Below, one piece after another: positions 27,501 to 35,866 of a stretch of DNA of 64,000 bases. Numbering within the stretch: position 1 is the stretch's first letter; each line of letters begins with the position of its first letter. The notes under the pieces are model-generated. The model did no database searches, was not told the origin of the DNA, and saw only the letters and a program-made list of their open reading frames with translations. Source of the DNA: Sthenelais limicola (lineage: Eukaryota > Annelida > Polychaeta > Phyllodocida > Sigalionidae); assembly GCA_942159475.1 (NCBI GenBank), contig OW804096.1, positions 140,047,442 to 140,111,441 on the forward strand. The letters are read 5' to 3'. The translations under genes were made by a program, and so were the position numbers.

Positions 27501-30500
27501 TCGTCAGGATTTATAAATATTCTGCAATTTTCTGCAATATACATGTTTATACAACAAGTTTAAGTCAAATTGGCTGAGAGAAAACGGCCAGCAGTGAACA
27601 ATTGTAATTGAAGCCAGAAGAGAAAATAGATTTAGTCATCAGAAATCTTCATGAAAGCATCTGGCTTTTTCTGCCCTTCCATCTTCCCACTTTCCCTTCC
27701 TCCTTTGCTATAAAGGAAAGGAGTGCTAAACTATAGGCAACAGGCATTTTGAAGCATTTTCTATACGTCAAAAAACGTCCTGACCAAAACGTATACTAAA
27801 TAAGGTTGATCCTTGTCCTACAGAATTAGTGTATAAAAGGTATATTAACAGAGATATGAGCATAGACAGATCTGCAATTATTATAGGCATTGACAGTGTA
27901 TGATTTGAAGGCTTGGAGAGAGCATAACATACTTAGGCCACATGCTATAGCGAGGGGACAACATTGTTCTGATACACTGTTCATATTTGGCCTTACTTTC
28001 AAACTTTTAGCTCTATACGTGGGAGAATTTAATATCTTCATTCTCGTTGGTGGGATTACTTGCTCCAGGCAGAATAAGACAAAATAAGGCCACAGTTTTA
28101 TGGAGTGTTTTGGCTTGTGAGATAATTACCTTCCTGACGACCACTACCATACCTTGCTAACCACAAAAGCTTGGGGGAACGTTTAATAAAACACAACATG
28201 TGTGATACTACCTTGTGAATGTACATAATAACATATATCAATCACCCTCTGGTGGCAAATTTTAATACATATGTGACCTAGTTAGAAATTCGAGTTAATT
28301 CGGAAGTGAAGGGACTAGAGGTACTTGGGTATAGCTTTTAGTTAAAGCTGCAGTCTCTGCTAATATTGGCCAAGAACTTAACATTTTCTACTTTTTGTTC
28401 CATTATTTTCCAACCCATCTAAAAGTTATTTGACCAAAATTTGGAAGGATTTTCTCCAGCAAGGTTTGCTACCAGGCTTCTAAAACGTCCTCATTTTGCA
28501 GCTGTTTTCTCTCGTTCAATTCAAATTCTTGAATCAACTCATAACAGCAGCAGAATATTGATAAATTTAGTCCTATAAGTCATAATATAAGTAATTTTGC
28601 TAAGATTTTGTTTGTTGTAATGCAGCTTTAATGGAACGGTCACTATGTTCACTATCTTATGTTATATTCAACATGGAATATTTAACAGTTATGGCATGTA
28701 AAGTGTTTTACATGTTTCCATAAAACAAGCCCTTTACCAAAATGCATTTGGTTCTCATAGATCATTTACACAAGCGATAATATTGGAGATTTTTCATTAT
28801 AGAAATGTTACTAAATAATTATTTGGATGTCAGATTTGAATTCAATTCATCCCAGCAATACTATAAAATGCAATACTCCCCTTGAGACAACCAATTTTTC
28901 CAGTTTTCCAGTTCCTATTGCCCTAAAAAATATTTCTAGTTTTGCCTAAAAAATCTAATATACTTCTCTAATATACTTCTCTTTTGTCATTCCAGATGAA
29001 AGTGAAAACGATGTAGCTTCCCAATCAAGTGAATTCGAAGATGCCCTCAGAGGGTACTTCAACCAGCAGGCAAAGCCTCTCGCGAAGACAAAACAGAATG
29101 ATGGCGACAGCGCACAAGCACCATCTGTTGATAGCTATACATCCACTGAACACTCTGGTGAATCAACACAGGTTCTCTACAAGCCCTCTAGGAGGAAAAG
29201 AGCTGCTCCTTATTATGGAGGTTATAACAGCAATGCAGGTTATGGTGCTAATGGCCACCCCAGTGGAAATAATAGACAGTCTTATAGCTCTCCCAGCAGC
29301 TATTCAGGCAGCCCTGGTTATTCATCTGGAAGGTACTCTTCTGGAAGTCCTGGGTACTCTTCCGGAAGTCCTGGTTATGCATCTGGAAGTCGTGGATACT
29401 CTTCTGGAAGTCCTGGATATTCCCAAGGTGGAAATCCTTCTTCCTATGCTGGAGCAGCCGCTCCCTATCAATCTTCAGATCCCAGAAATGCTGGAGCAAA
29501 ATCTTACTATGGGAGCCCGCAGCAGGGAGGCTATGGAGCAGGTGCAGGTGCTGGTGCATATAGTCCCTACCAAGGTGGGGCTGCACCAGGCTATGGAGCA
29601 GCACCTGCACCAAGCTATGGAGCAGCAGCTGCACCAGGTTATGGAGCAGCACCAGGTTATGGAGCAGCATCTGGTTATGGAGCAGCACCTGGTTATGGAG
29701 CTGCTGCTGGAGGAGGTTATGGAGCAGGTGGAGGTTATGGAGCCAATCCTTATGCCGATCCATATGCTGGATATCCAGATGATGCTTTGACCGAATACTT
29801 AGAGGACATTTTGAAGAAATCTGAGAGAAAAAGCAAAAAAAAGAAGAGCAAAAAGTCAAGAAAGGCAAAGAAAGCATCTCTAGAATCACGTGAATCAGAT
29901 TCAGATGAAACAAGAGAAGATTCATCAGATGAATCTGGGGGAAAGAGTGCAAGGAAGGAGAAGAAGAGGAGAAAGAAGGAAGAGAAGAAGAACAAGAAGA
30001 AGTATAAGAAGGAGAAGAAGAAGAGACGGAAAGACTCCTCAGAAGAATATGAGTATTCAGAAGAAGCCCTCCCAGCTTTGACTGAGAGGAGAAAGAACAT
30101 TGAGACACCTGCTGATAGTCAACTACCACAATGGTTCCCTACAACCCTTGCCCCAGGGGAAGGACAAGCAGTTCTAAATGGTCCAATGTCTCGGGCAACA
30201 CTGCTCAACCAACTCCTCAACAGTCTGCTCCTTCAGAACTCCATGGGGAAGATGAATGGGGAACTTTCAACCACCACTTCCACTCCTTTGATATACCCAA
30301 CCACCATACCACCTGCAACTCCAAATAAGTTGGGTCAAGAGCTAGCAGAACTGGGATTCCTTATCAAAAACACTTTCAAGAAAATGGCATCACGGCTTGA
30401 GAAAATTGAAGGGAATCAGCAAGGGACGAATGCACAAGATGATGCATTTGAGAATTCACGAAGCAATGCTTACATGAGTGTTCCTGATGACCCTAGATCA

Positions 30501-30542
30501 CAGCGTGCACAGCAAGGTATATTACCACCAAAGAAGAACTAA
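12472..30542 (+). CDS. Secreted Gly/Tyr-rich, Lys-rich silk-like protein (two coding exons)
   Basis: Gene-level entry: join of 12472-12556 and 28996-30542, 543 residues. Residues 1-20 are a signal peptide (hydrophobic core VIILLFA, probable cut after LRA), so the product should be secreted. Residues 21-93 are acidic and polar. RRKR at 94-97 is a furin-type site that would release a mature chain starting AAPYYGGY. About residues 110-220 carry SGSPGYSSG-like repeats and 224-277 carry GYGAAP/GYGAAS repeats. Residues 303-380 are extremely Lys/Glu/Ser-rich, 435-473 Ser/Thr/Pro-rich, and 474-505 a predicted amphipathic helix. I recognise no catalytic domain and no named family. The composition resembles structural, adhesive, cuticle or biomineral matrix proteins; that role is inference. 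Splice phases agree (phase 1 donor and acceptor, junction codon GAT). The intron is about 16.4 kb and full of MITEs, so additional small exons cannot be excluded. Confidence 0.82.
13280..13513. mobile_element. Family A MITE, diverged subfamily A3
   Basis: Begins GGGTCACATCTTCAG and ends CTGAAAATCTGACC. The interior shares features of A1 and A2 and matches the copy at 61538. Lies in gene 1 intron 1. Confidence 0.85.
13783..14215 (+). repeat. Family G dispersed repeat, interrupted by family H
   Basis: AATTACATCAGTTAGAAAGA and CATCTTCGTGACAGTTCAAT occur in the same order at 26292-26560, with high identity. Nature unknown; no coding signal. Confidence 0.7.
13831..14037. mobile_element. Family H element with a visible empty site elsewhere
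   Basis: TCTAGGTCCAAA near the left and TTTGGACCTAGA near the right form a 12-bp TIR. It splits a repeat (family G) that is uninterrupted at 26292-26560, which gives the boundaries to within a few bases. Confidence 0.7.
14489..15722 (+). repeat. Homopurine minisatellite (about 12 units of roughly 100 bp)
   Basis: Almost pure G/A on the + strand. The core GTGTAGGTGAGGGAGAGAGG recurs 12 times with GGGGGAATCGGAGAGGG and GAAAGCGGGGAGGG blocks. A 414-residue Ser/Pro/Leu frame on the - strand is an artefact of this composition. Confidence 0.9.
16226..16708. mobile_element. Family A copy interrupted by a second family A copy
   Basis: The outer copy has termini at 16226 and 16708 and is split near its middle by the copy at 16327-16570. 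Removing the inner copy and one ATAT restores a normal-length diverged member. Confidence 0.85.
16327..16570. mobile_element. Nested family A MITE (A1, inverted)
   Basis: Complete element within the older copy, with ATAT on both sides. Shows A1 was active after the outer copy had inserted. Confidence 0.88.
16745..16935 (-). mobile_element. Family H element, inverted
   Basis: AACCGCAAAATGTCATTATA and AGAGAGTCCCTCTCGCTCC are the reverse complement of the family H interior. Confidence 0.6.
17155..17560 (+). repeat. Dispersed CGTGACGGTCGGGACA motif, four copies
   Basis: The motif occurs near 17155, 17174, 17345 and (truncated, CGTGACGGTCGGAC) 17537. Spacing is irregular and the intervening sequence is not repeated. 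Confidence 0.7.
17815..18060 (-). mobile_element. Probable LINE/SINE 3' end
   Basis: On the - strand the sequence runs GTCCTGAATAAAATATTTTA into AATCTAAATCTAAATC, an AATAAA plus simple-tail arrangement typical of a retroposon 3' terminus. A related TATTTTATTCAGGA occurs at 5390. No coding sequence upstream. Confidence 0.4.
18117..18351. mobile_element. Family A MITE (A1, inverted, 235 bp) with ACAT duplication
   Basis: Perfect ACAT at 18113-18116 and 18352-18355. This non-palindromic duplication fixes the TSD length at 4. Confidence 0.92.
18545..18785. mobile_element. Family A MITE (A1, inverted) with ATTA duplication
   Basis: ATTA at 18541-18544 and 18786-18789. 241 bp, with a small internal insertion relative to the 235-bp consensus length. 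Confidence 0.92.
19055..19274. mobile_element. Strongly decayed family A copy
   Basis: ATCGTCAGGAAATGCACAAT and the CAGCTCTACACATTTAGC block remain at the left; CTGACGACCTGTCCCA remains at the right. Confidence 0.6.
19287..19682 (+). mobile_element. Family C MITE (about 400 bp)
   Basis: Left end TTGTGATGTGTCACAGAC, right end GACTCATTTTCCTGTGAC. Shares the block TTTACCATCATTGGAATCGG with other family C copies. Confidence 0.7.
19862..20096. mobile_element. Family A MITE (A2, inverted, 235 bp)
   Basis: Intact termini, ATAT on both sides. Confidence 0.9.
20330..20835 (-). repeat. Homopyrimidine array, inverse of the 14.5-kb minisatellite
   Basis: CTCTACACCCTCTC, CGATTCCCCCATCC and CCCCGCTTTCTCTCCC are the complement of the unit at 14.5 kb. 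About two full units plus degenerate C/T sequence. Confidence 0.85.
21127..21155 (+). repeat. Poly-T run of about 28
   Basis: Uninterrupted T run. It could mark the - strand tail of a retroposed copy, but no body is recognised. Confidence 0.8.
21238..21415 (+). mobile_element. Family H element
   Basis: CACTCTAGGTCTAAACCCTA at the left and GGGACTAGACTATG at the right; interior AATGGCACTTTGCGGT as in the 13.8-kb copy. Confidence 0.65.
21463..21762 (+). mobile_element. Family F fold-back element
   Basis: GGAACGAGCCGGCAATAAT pairs with ATTATTGCAGGCAAGTTCC about 60 bp downstream, followed by TATATTTATTATATGGGCAT. The 3' part with ATAGCACCCCACTTAT and CTCTCATATGGAATGCGC is shared with two other loci. 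Confidence 0.65.
21863..22097. mobile_element. Family A MITE (A2, inverted, 235 bp)
   Basis: Intact termini, ATAT duplication. Very similar to the copy at 9743, suggesting a recent common source. Confidence 0.9.
22472..22806. mobile_element. GCGCGAAA-rich element with internal tandem duplication
   Basis: TTACTGTAAACGTATT at the left and AATACTTTTACAGTA at the right look like TIRs. Inside, a unit of about 118 bp (ACAAGGTGTGAG, CCTTGCTGCG, GCGCGAAAATAAATA) is present twice. Confidence 0.6.
22939..23173. mobile_element. Family A MITE (A1, 235 bp)
   Basis: Intact termini; flanks AATT/TTGT do not match. Confidence 0.9.
23418..23655. mobile_element. Family A MITE (A2)
   Basis: Intact termini with ATAT on both sides; 245 bp after the preceding copy. 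Confidence 0.9.
23795..23957 (+). mobile_element. Partial family C element
   Basis: Right half with TTTACTATCATAGGAATC and GACTTATGACTCATTTTCC, ending in GGATCACAT. Confidence 0.65.
24132..24356. mobile_element. Family A MITE (A1, inverted) with ATGT duplication
   Basis: ATGT at 24128-24131 and 24357-24360. A short deletion removes part of the right subterminal region. Confidence 0.9.
24740..25060 (+). mobile_element. Family E element with fold-back head
   Basis: GTTAACTAACGAGTTGGT at 24740 pairs with ACCAACGAGTTAGTTAAC ending at 24837, with an inner arm pair around TTGCGTAGCAACGAG. The tail contains CACTCTAGATACGTTGTTTT. Confidence 0.6.
25426..25591. mobile_element. Truncated family A MITE (A2)
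   Basis: The left terminus is intact, but the element stops in the TTCTTCATTTTTCA block, where family C sequence begins. Confidence 0.8.
25592..26057 (+). mobile_element. Family C element interrupted by a family A MITE
   Basis: The left part begins CATATCTATGCATTGGTG and the right part ends CTGTAACACATCGC. The family A copy at 25725-25936 lies between the two. Confidence 0.65.
25725..25936. mobile_element. Family A MITE (A1) with TTAT duplication, inside a family C element
   Basis: TTAT at 25721-25724 and 25937-25940. Family C sequence lies on both sides, so this copy appears to have inserted into it. About 23 bp are deleted internally. Confidence 0.9.
26292..26560 (+). repeat. Family G dispersed repeat, uninterrupted copy
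   Basis: Second copy of the repeat at 13783 without the family H insertion; it serves as the empty site. Confidence 0.7.
27235..27480 (+). mobile_element. Partial family C element
   Basis: Contains CATCCTATTGAGTATATTTA and TTTACTGTCTTTAGAATCGA in the same order as the fuller copies; the right end is missing. Confidence 0.6.
28342..28631 (+). mobile_element. TTAA-flanked MITE (family K)
   Basis: TTAAAGCTGCAGT at the left and ATGCAGCTTTAA at the right, with TTAA at both ends, as for piggyBac- or Kolobok-type targets. 290 bp and non-coding, about 360 bp before the gene 1 terminal exon. Confidence 0.7.
28635..28886 (-). mobile_element. Decayed family B element
   Basis: Contains GCATTTGGTTCTCATAGATC, ATTTACACAAGC, CATCCCAGCA and AATACTCCCC, in family B order. 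About 110 bp before the acceptor of the gene 1 terminal exon. Confidence 0.6.
28996..30542 (+). CDS. Gene 1 terminal exon (repeat and Lys-rich domains)
   Basis: The acceptor TCATTCCAG precedes 28996. The open frame in phase 1 runs without a stop to TAA at 30540-30542, 514 complete codons plus the junction residue. Periodic GGN-TAT-GGN codons at 29580-29740 encode the GYGAAP repeats. AAG/GAG tracts at 29817-30045 encode the basic block. Long open frames in the other two + frames and on the - strand are compositional shadows of these repeats. The frame used here is the only one that continues from exon 1 to the natural stop. Confidence 0.85.
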
Positions 30543-30975
30543 ACCATAACCCACAGCAACCCTTGAGGATACAAAAAAAGAAATTGACTAAGGGTCAGGT
30601 CACCAAAAGATGTACAATTGGATGTTACAAGAATTTGAAATATAGTATGACAGGGGTAAAGCTGCATTCTGTTAGTCTGAACTAAAATCAAAGTGTGACT
30701 GATAATAGGTGAAATGGTCACAGGTTTTCAGTAATCCATCAATACCCAACCGCACATCAACATATTCCTAGTAACTCAGTTTTGCATGAATTGTAATGCA
30801 TCTAACTGTACATATCTTGATGGCCAGACCTTAGAATGGTGCATGGAATTTGTTATTGTTAAATTTATGGTTGTAAAATAGAAATGTTTATGTCAATCTT
30901 ATATTATTTATGCTAACTTATATTTGTATCTAAACCCTATCTACAGTAATAAAAGTTGAGAAAAAGACTTCATGA
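30543..30975 (+). terminator. 3' UTR of gene 1 with AATAAA signal
   Basis: After the TAA the sequence is AT-rich and non-coding. AATAAA occurs at 30948-30953, about 400 bases past the stop, and cleavage would be expected near 30965-30975. No other canonical signal lies closer. Confidence 0.6.
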
Positions 30976-31017
30976 GTTCGTTTATATGAATACCCTGCAT
31001 CTACATATCAAAGGACT

Positions 31018-31067
31018 GTGTAGAGCGTTGCCTGTAACATGAGAATGTTATGGCTTCAAATCCCACC
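31018..31067 (+). repeat. tRNA-derived SINE-like fragment
   Basis: TAGAGCGTTGCCTGTAACAT then GGCTTCAAATCCCACCA resemble the D-arm/anticodon region and B box of a tRNA-type SINE head. No complete cloverleaf. Lies just after the gene 1 poly(A) site. Confidence 0.45.
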
Positions 31068-31373
31068 ATTGCCTTTTGACCTCTCCCACCCCCAGGCACT
31101 AGAGGAAGACCTACTGTATTGATTAGCTGACCTAATCCTGGCCTTAACAATCCTCAATATGATATTGACAGCAATGGCTTTAAAGATCATATCATCAATA
31201 TATAACAGTATATTCCACAAAATGTATTCCACAAATCTTAGGGATGTCTTCTGACAAAAAGTAGAAAATGTTCAGAATGTCAGAAAGTCATGGCCCCGTC
31301 CCCGAACCATTTTTACCGAAAATAAACACAAGCTAAGTACTGCCACCTATGCCTCTGGTCAGGAGAACCATCT

Positions 31374-31904
31374 TGTAGAAAATAAACTAGTGTCCTCGGT
31401 TGAGAGCAAGACCAGGAGCAACTCTACCGGCAGAGGGGGCGCAACCTGAGCTGCCCGCCAGGCTGGCTCCTCCGAGAAAGAGCCAGAGGCGAAGCTTGTT
31501 TTAATAAACCATATATGGAGGGGGGGGGGGGGGTCACTAATGAGTAATAATTAAGTGGGGGAGGGTCATTAAGATCCCTCCACGAGAATGATTTATAAAG
31601 GTTAATTATATTGATTATTATTATTTGATTGTTGATTGTGGTGTTATGTTGATATTTATGCTAATTGGATTTATTGTACTAGCCTGGCGGCCGTAATAAT
31701 TAATGAGAATGTTTGGTACCCCTGCCTATCCTCCCTGCTACTACAATAAATTGACCCATGGAAGGGGAGAGGGGCTCAGCCAATGAGGGGGGCAGGAGGA
31801 GGGAACGTGGCCGGCCAGGCTAGGATATAAGCAGGAGTTTTACAGACATTAAAGGGCGATTATTCTACCAACCAAGCCTTGATTTCTTGACTCACATCTT
31901 AACA
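31374..31904 (+). mobile_element. Solo LTR (family shared with 55714-56230)
   Basis: 531 bp beginning TGTAGAAAAT and ending CTTAACA (TG...CA). It aligns along its length with 55714-56230. A TATA-like GGATATAAG lies near 31823 and a conserved ATTCTACCAACCAAGCCTTG block sits before the 3' end. No internal domain follows and no convincing target duplication is visible, so it is a solo LTR or a truncated copy. A run of 15 or more G (near 31521) has expanded inside it. Confidence 0.75.
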
Positions 31905-32102
31905 ATGTATCCCAGAACCCCATTTAACTCACTTTTATTGCTTAATTCGATATTAGCCTCTCTAATTATTTCACCAATCAAAATGGAATGACATCGATAA
32001 CTAAGTGTGTCAGTTTAAAAGAAAACCGAGCCCCAGATATGAAGATACTAGTGAAATTAGAAAATAAAATAACTTGAAAATGAGACAAATGTAAAAAGAC
32101 TG

Positions 32103-32175
32103 TCTGCTCTGGGACCTGACCTCACAATGTCCAATTTGGAATTCTTACATGCTAACCACTTGACCATAGGGGACT
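32103..32175 (-). repeat. tRNA-like pseudogene or SINE head
   Basis: The - strand reads GTCCCCTATGGTCAAGTGGT, TAGCATG, then GAGGTCAGGTCCC. The TGGTCAAGTGGTTAGCA part matches an A box of tRNA-Glu type. The anticodon stem is not clean, so I do not call a functional tRNA. Confidence 0.45.
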
Positions 32176-33069
32176 GTAGAGAAGATGCATATAAACATTG
32201 GGCATACCCATTGATGCATCACATTTTAGCTTTACTTTAACCTACCATTCTCCTCATGATGATTGAGAAGAATGGGGAAAATAATTATCTATGAAGTTCC
32301 CTTAGTTAGCCGCAGGCGGTTTAATGATTCAAATTATAATAAAAGTTTATTTTGCATCTGCAATCTATTTATATAATGTGCAGGAATGTCTAGCTCTGCA
32401 CGCTTCTCTGGATCAAAGCAGCTTTAAGATAAGTAGAATGGACGTGCCTGCAGAGGTTAATCTGCGAACACAATAAAGTACGAATTTATGGCAGGACTAA
32501 GATCTTCATAGTATGCCTAGCAATTGTGAAGTCAAATAAAACATTCCTCGACTGTTGCAGCTTGTTTTCTTCTGCTTGATATTCTGCTGCTAGGTGACAG
32601 GTGCAGTTGGAGATAAACTGATAATAAATAAAATTGAGCACATCACAATCAGGTATTCCAATGTTTGCCTTGATGAGATAATCAATATAATATTATGTTC
32701 TAGAATATCTTTATAAATATCTATATATACCGGGTTAAATGTGTTGAGGGAGAAGAGGAAGCTGTAATGAAGACGTAAACACTGAGATTGGCCTGAACCA
32801 TCCGCAAACTGGAGGGTTTATTATACCATAAATAGTTACATAAAAATGCAGTAAGAGAAAAAAATTAAATGAAACTAGCAAATACCCGTGCTTTGCACGG
32901 GATTTGCTAGTGGGACAGTGGGGCCCACATCTTCCCACTCTCCTTGTTCCCTCTCCAACCATCTTTCTCTTTCAAGTTGTCTCTGTAAGTTAGTATCTGT
33001 ATTAACATTCATACCTCAAATGGAACCCTGTTAAAATGTTTTTTTGTCACTGTTGTATTGTTGTTGCCT

Positions 33070-33320
33070 CCCATTCCCTCTGCCCCCGCTCCTCTCCCCC
33101 CTGCCCTCTCCCCCTGCCCTCCCCCCTCCCCCCTCCCCCTGCCCTCTCCCCCCTGCCCCCTCCCCCTGCCCCTCTCCCCCTGCCCCTCCCCCCGCCCCTC
33201 TCCCCCCACCCCTCTCCCCCCACCCCTATCCCCCCGCCCCTCTCCCCCACCCCTCTACCCCCGCCCCTCTCCCCCCGCCTCTCTCCCCCCTCCCCCGTCC
33301 CTTTCCCTCCTTCCCAACTT
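33070..33320 (+). repeat. C-rich CCCCTCTCCCCC array
   Basis: About 250 bp of C/T with runs of five to six C, giving G-quadruplex potential on the - strand. Pro-rich frames here are artefacts. Confidence 0.9.
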
Positions 33321-33451
33321 CAACTTTCAACACTATTTTATCAATATATAGATACCAAGGGGGTGTGGCCCTAGAGACTGTTGCCTTGCTCCCTACACCA
33401 ATATACATGGTGAACTGTACAGAGCAGAAAAACTGCTGATAATACCTTGGA

Positions 33452-33780
33452 TAGGGGAGTTGCATGTCTCACTGTGCATGCCTATTGCAGTGCATGCTGG
33501 GATGGATTCTGATGAAATCTGATATACAAATATTTGGCAATATTTCATCGAAAATTGCAAAAATGTTTTCACCAATATCATAGCTTCTATAAATCATCTA
33601 TGAAAACCAAATACATGATGGGAAAGATGGAGGCTTATCTTATGGAAAATGTATAACACATGGATATTGACATTAGAACAATGATAACATGGCATGATTT
33701 CTATAGATTTTATACTGTACCATTAGTCCCATAATTCCATGCGAATCAAGATTCAAAATGGCGGCTATGCAACTCCCCTA
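33452..33780 (+). mobile_element. Family B MITE, intact (329 bp)
   Basis: TAGGGGAGTTGCATG at the left and GGCTATGCAACTCCCCTA at the right, the cleanest family B TIR pair in the window. Sits inside the larger element 32874-34588. Confidence 0.88.
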
Positions 33781-33904
33781 TTCCAAGAACACGCCTGACA
33801 AAAATCACTGTTTCCTGTTTGATATATGGATATAAAGTCAAATCAACTGAGAGAAAATGCTTCTAAGTGAAGTCATCACAGGAAGGGATTCTGGCTGATC
33901 CTCC

Positions 33905-34015
33905 AAACACAAATGAGGACATTTTAGAAGCCCTGTAGCAAACACAACTGGACAAAATCCTCAAATATTTTGGCCAAATGATTGCTAGATGTGTTGGAAA
34001 GGAACAGAACAATTT
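33905..34015 (-). mobile_element. Family K fragment
   Basis: AAATCCTCAAATATTTTGGC and GTTGGAAAGGAACAGAACAA match the reverse complement of the family K interior. Confidence 0.5.
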
Positions 34016-34176
34016 CACAAATAATAGTGTGTATGTGGCAAGTCTGTTTTACTATTGTAAAATATTTTCTCAAGTTTCACACATCACAATCTTCAGTTCC
34101 ATTCACATCCTTTCGTTGCATAGCCCCACTAAATACTCTCTCTGTTCTTTGCCTCTGTCTTGATCACTCTGTATCT

Positions 34177-34359
34177 GGGCCAGATTTTCAGAAAATGTAC
34201 AATTCGCCTTCACCAATCCTCTCAAATATCCCACATTTAAGGCAAAAATGAGCTTCACAATGCAGTTTAACATTAAAGAACTTCATTTTTTAGCCTAATT
34301 TTGAAGAATTTCCTAAATGTGTAGAGCTACTAATTGTACATTTTCTGAAAATCTGACCC
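34177..34359. mobile_element. Family A MITE (A2, internal deletion) with ATCT duplication
   Basis: 183 bp. ATCT at 34173-34176 and 34360-34363. Begins GGGCCAGATTTTCAG. Confidence 0.9.
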
Positions 34360-34819
34360 ATCTATTGGACATTGCCTCTGAACCGGTTACCATTTCTCTG
34401 TTGATGAAAATGTGACTAATAACATCTTAAAAACATTTCATTTGAGACATGAACATCAAAGAGTAATAAGTTGGACAATGAAGTTGGAAGAGAAAGTTGG
34501 CAAAAACAGGGAAGAAGGAAAGATGAATGTGTGGGACACACTAAACCACTAGCGAATCCTGTGTGTAGCACGGGTACTTGCTAGTGTTAATATCCTACTA
34601 TTTTTATTTCAAATATAACTAATATTCATATCATTTTCCCCTATTTTCCCAATATTCCAGGGAAATAAGCATGACAGACATTGTTAAATTCCCTTAATAA
34701 AAATCAGTCAGAGAAAGCTTAAGATCCGATTCATATCATCATTACATAATTTAATAATTACATGATGTATATAATTTAACACAGCACTTACCACTGGAAA
34801 AAAAATCGCGTTTACACTG

Positions 34820-34995
34820 TGAGTATCTGCGTTGGAAATCTGGTGTATCCCCACTCCACACTGTGTGAGTATCTTTGTGTACCTCCACATGAGTTTGTGT
34901 ATCTACGTGTATACAAAGTGCAGTGGTGTATCTGCATGTAGAGAGCACTTGTGAGTATCCTCATGTATCCTCAAACGACTGGTGTATCTGCATCT
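34820..34995 (+). repeat. GTGTATCTGCA-type tandem array
   Basis: Repeated TGAGTATCTGCG, GTGTATCTACG and GTGTATCTGCATC motifs form the inner side of the left end described above. Confidence 0.6.
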
Positions 34996-35644
34996 TTTCA
35001 CAGTGCAGTGGATTAATTACTACACAAACATCCAATGACTGGGGTGGGCTCATATTTCATTTGGGATACATGGAGGTAACCATCCATACTAGTGTCACAA
35101 CTATTATTCTCAATGTCCATGGACGTTATTCTGATACCCACTTAACATTTCTCTCCTCCCGCTCTGTCTCCTGTCTCTATCCCTCCTCTCTTACTCAGAA
35201 GCAACCATGACAACTTTACAACACAGAGTAGCAACAAACTTTTTTCTCCACCCGCCAACTTGGCAGGTAAATGCAGATATTTACCCGCCCACACATAAAT
35301 TTACCCGCCCACAAATTGCACTTTAATGACAGAAGTCAGAGGTTATTTCAATCACCCAAGTGAATAATAAAATATCATTCTTTCTTTGTACCAAAATAAT
35401 ATAGTAACAGATTTTTGGAAGAAATTTAGCAACGACTTTTGAGACATTCCCCCTCTTTTTATGTGAAGAGTTCTAACAATGTCCAGTACAATAGTTGTAA
35501 CGACATCCATACCTTGTGACCTGACTGGTCATTTTGCCTTGTGCCCTATATATATGTCTATGTATATATATGTCACACCCACGAAATACCGAACAACCTC
35601 ATATCTGATGGGGGCATAGGGGAATGTATCATAATACATGATAG

Positions 35645-35866
35645 AAGTACGCCAGGTTGTTTGTGACTGTTATTTTAGAGATATTTTCTTAGAAACTTTG
35701 CATTTGGGATATATTAACTTTTTAAACAGATTGTATTTCGAAATAATTTCACAACATAGATAATAGAATGCCAGGTTGTTTGTGACTTTTTTTTTAGTGG
35801 TATATCTTAGATACTTTGCATTGGGGATATACTAACTTTTTAAGCAGATTTTAGTTCGAAACAATA
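35645..35866 (+). repeat. Tandem duplication of about 115 bp
   Basis: GCCAGGTTGTTTGTGACT, ACTTTGCATT and AACTTTTTAA recur in order at 35650 and 35769, with about 85 percent identity by eye. Confidence 0.8.

Larger units (their letters stand above)
32874..34588. mobile_element. About 1.7-kb non-autonomous element with hairpin-bearing terminal inverted repeats
   Basis: The left end reads ACTAGCAAATACCCGTGC then GCACGGGATTTGCTAGTGGG. The right end is its inverse (CCACTAGCGAATCC, GCACGGGTACTTGCTAGTG). Each TIR is itself a hairpin. GGGACA sequences flank both hairpins on the inner side. The interior holds a C-rich satellite, a family B and a family A copy, and no transposase. Confidence 0.6.

Noticed and set aside
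29029..29790. 253-residue frame in another + register over the gene 1 exon
   Set aside because: A shadow of the GYGAAP repeats. It does not continue from exon 1 in phase, and it ends in the middle of the real exon.
29248..30129. 293-residue frame on the - strand
   Set aside because: Antisense shadow of repeat-rich coding sequence; Ser/Leu/His-rich with no family features.
32103..32175. Functional tRNA gene
   Set aside because: The A box is good, but the anticodon stem and acceptor pairing are not; a SINE head or pseudogene is more likely.
33036..33439. Pro-rich frames up to 131 residues
   Set aside because: Translations of the C-rich array; open in all three frames.
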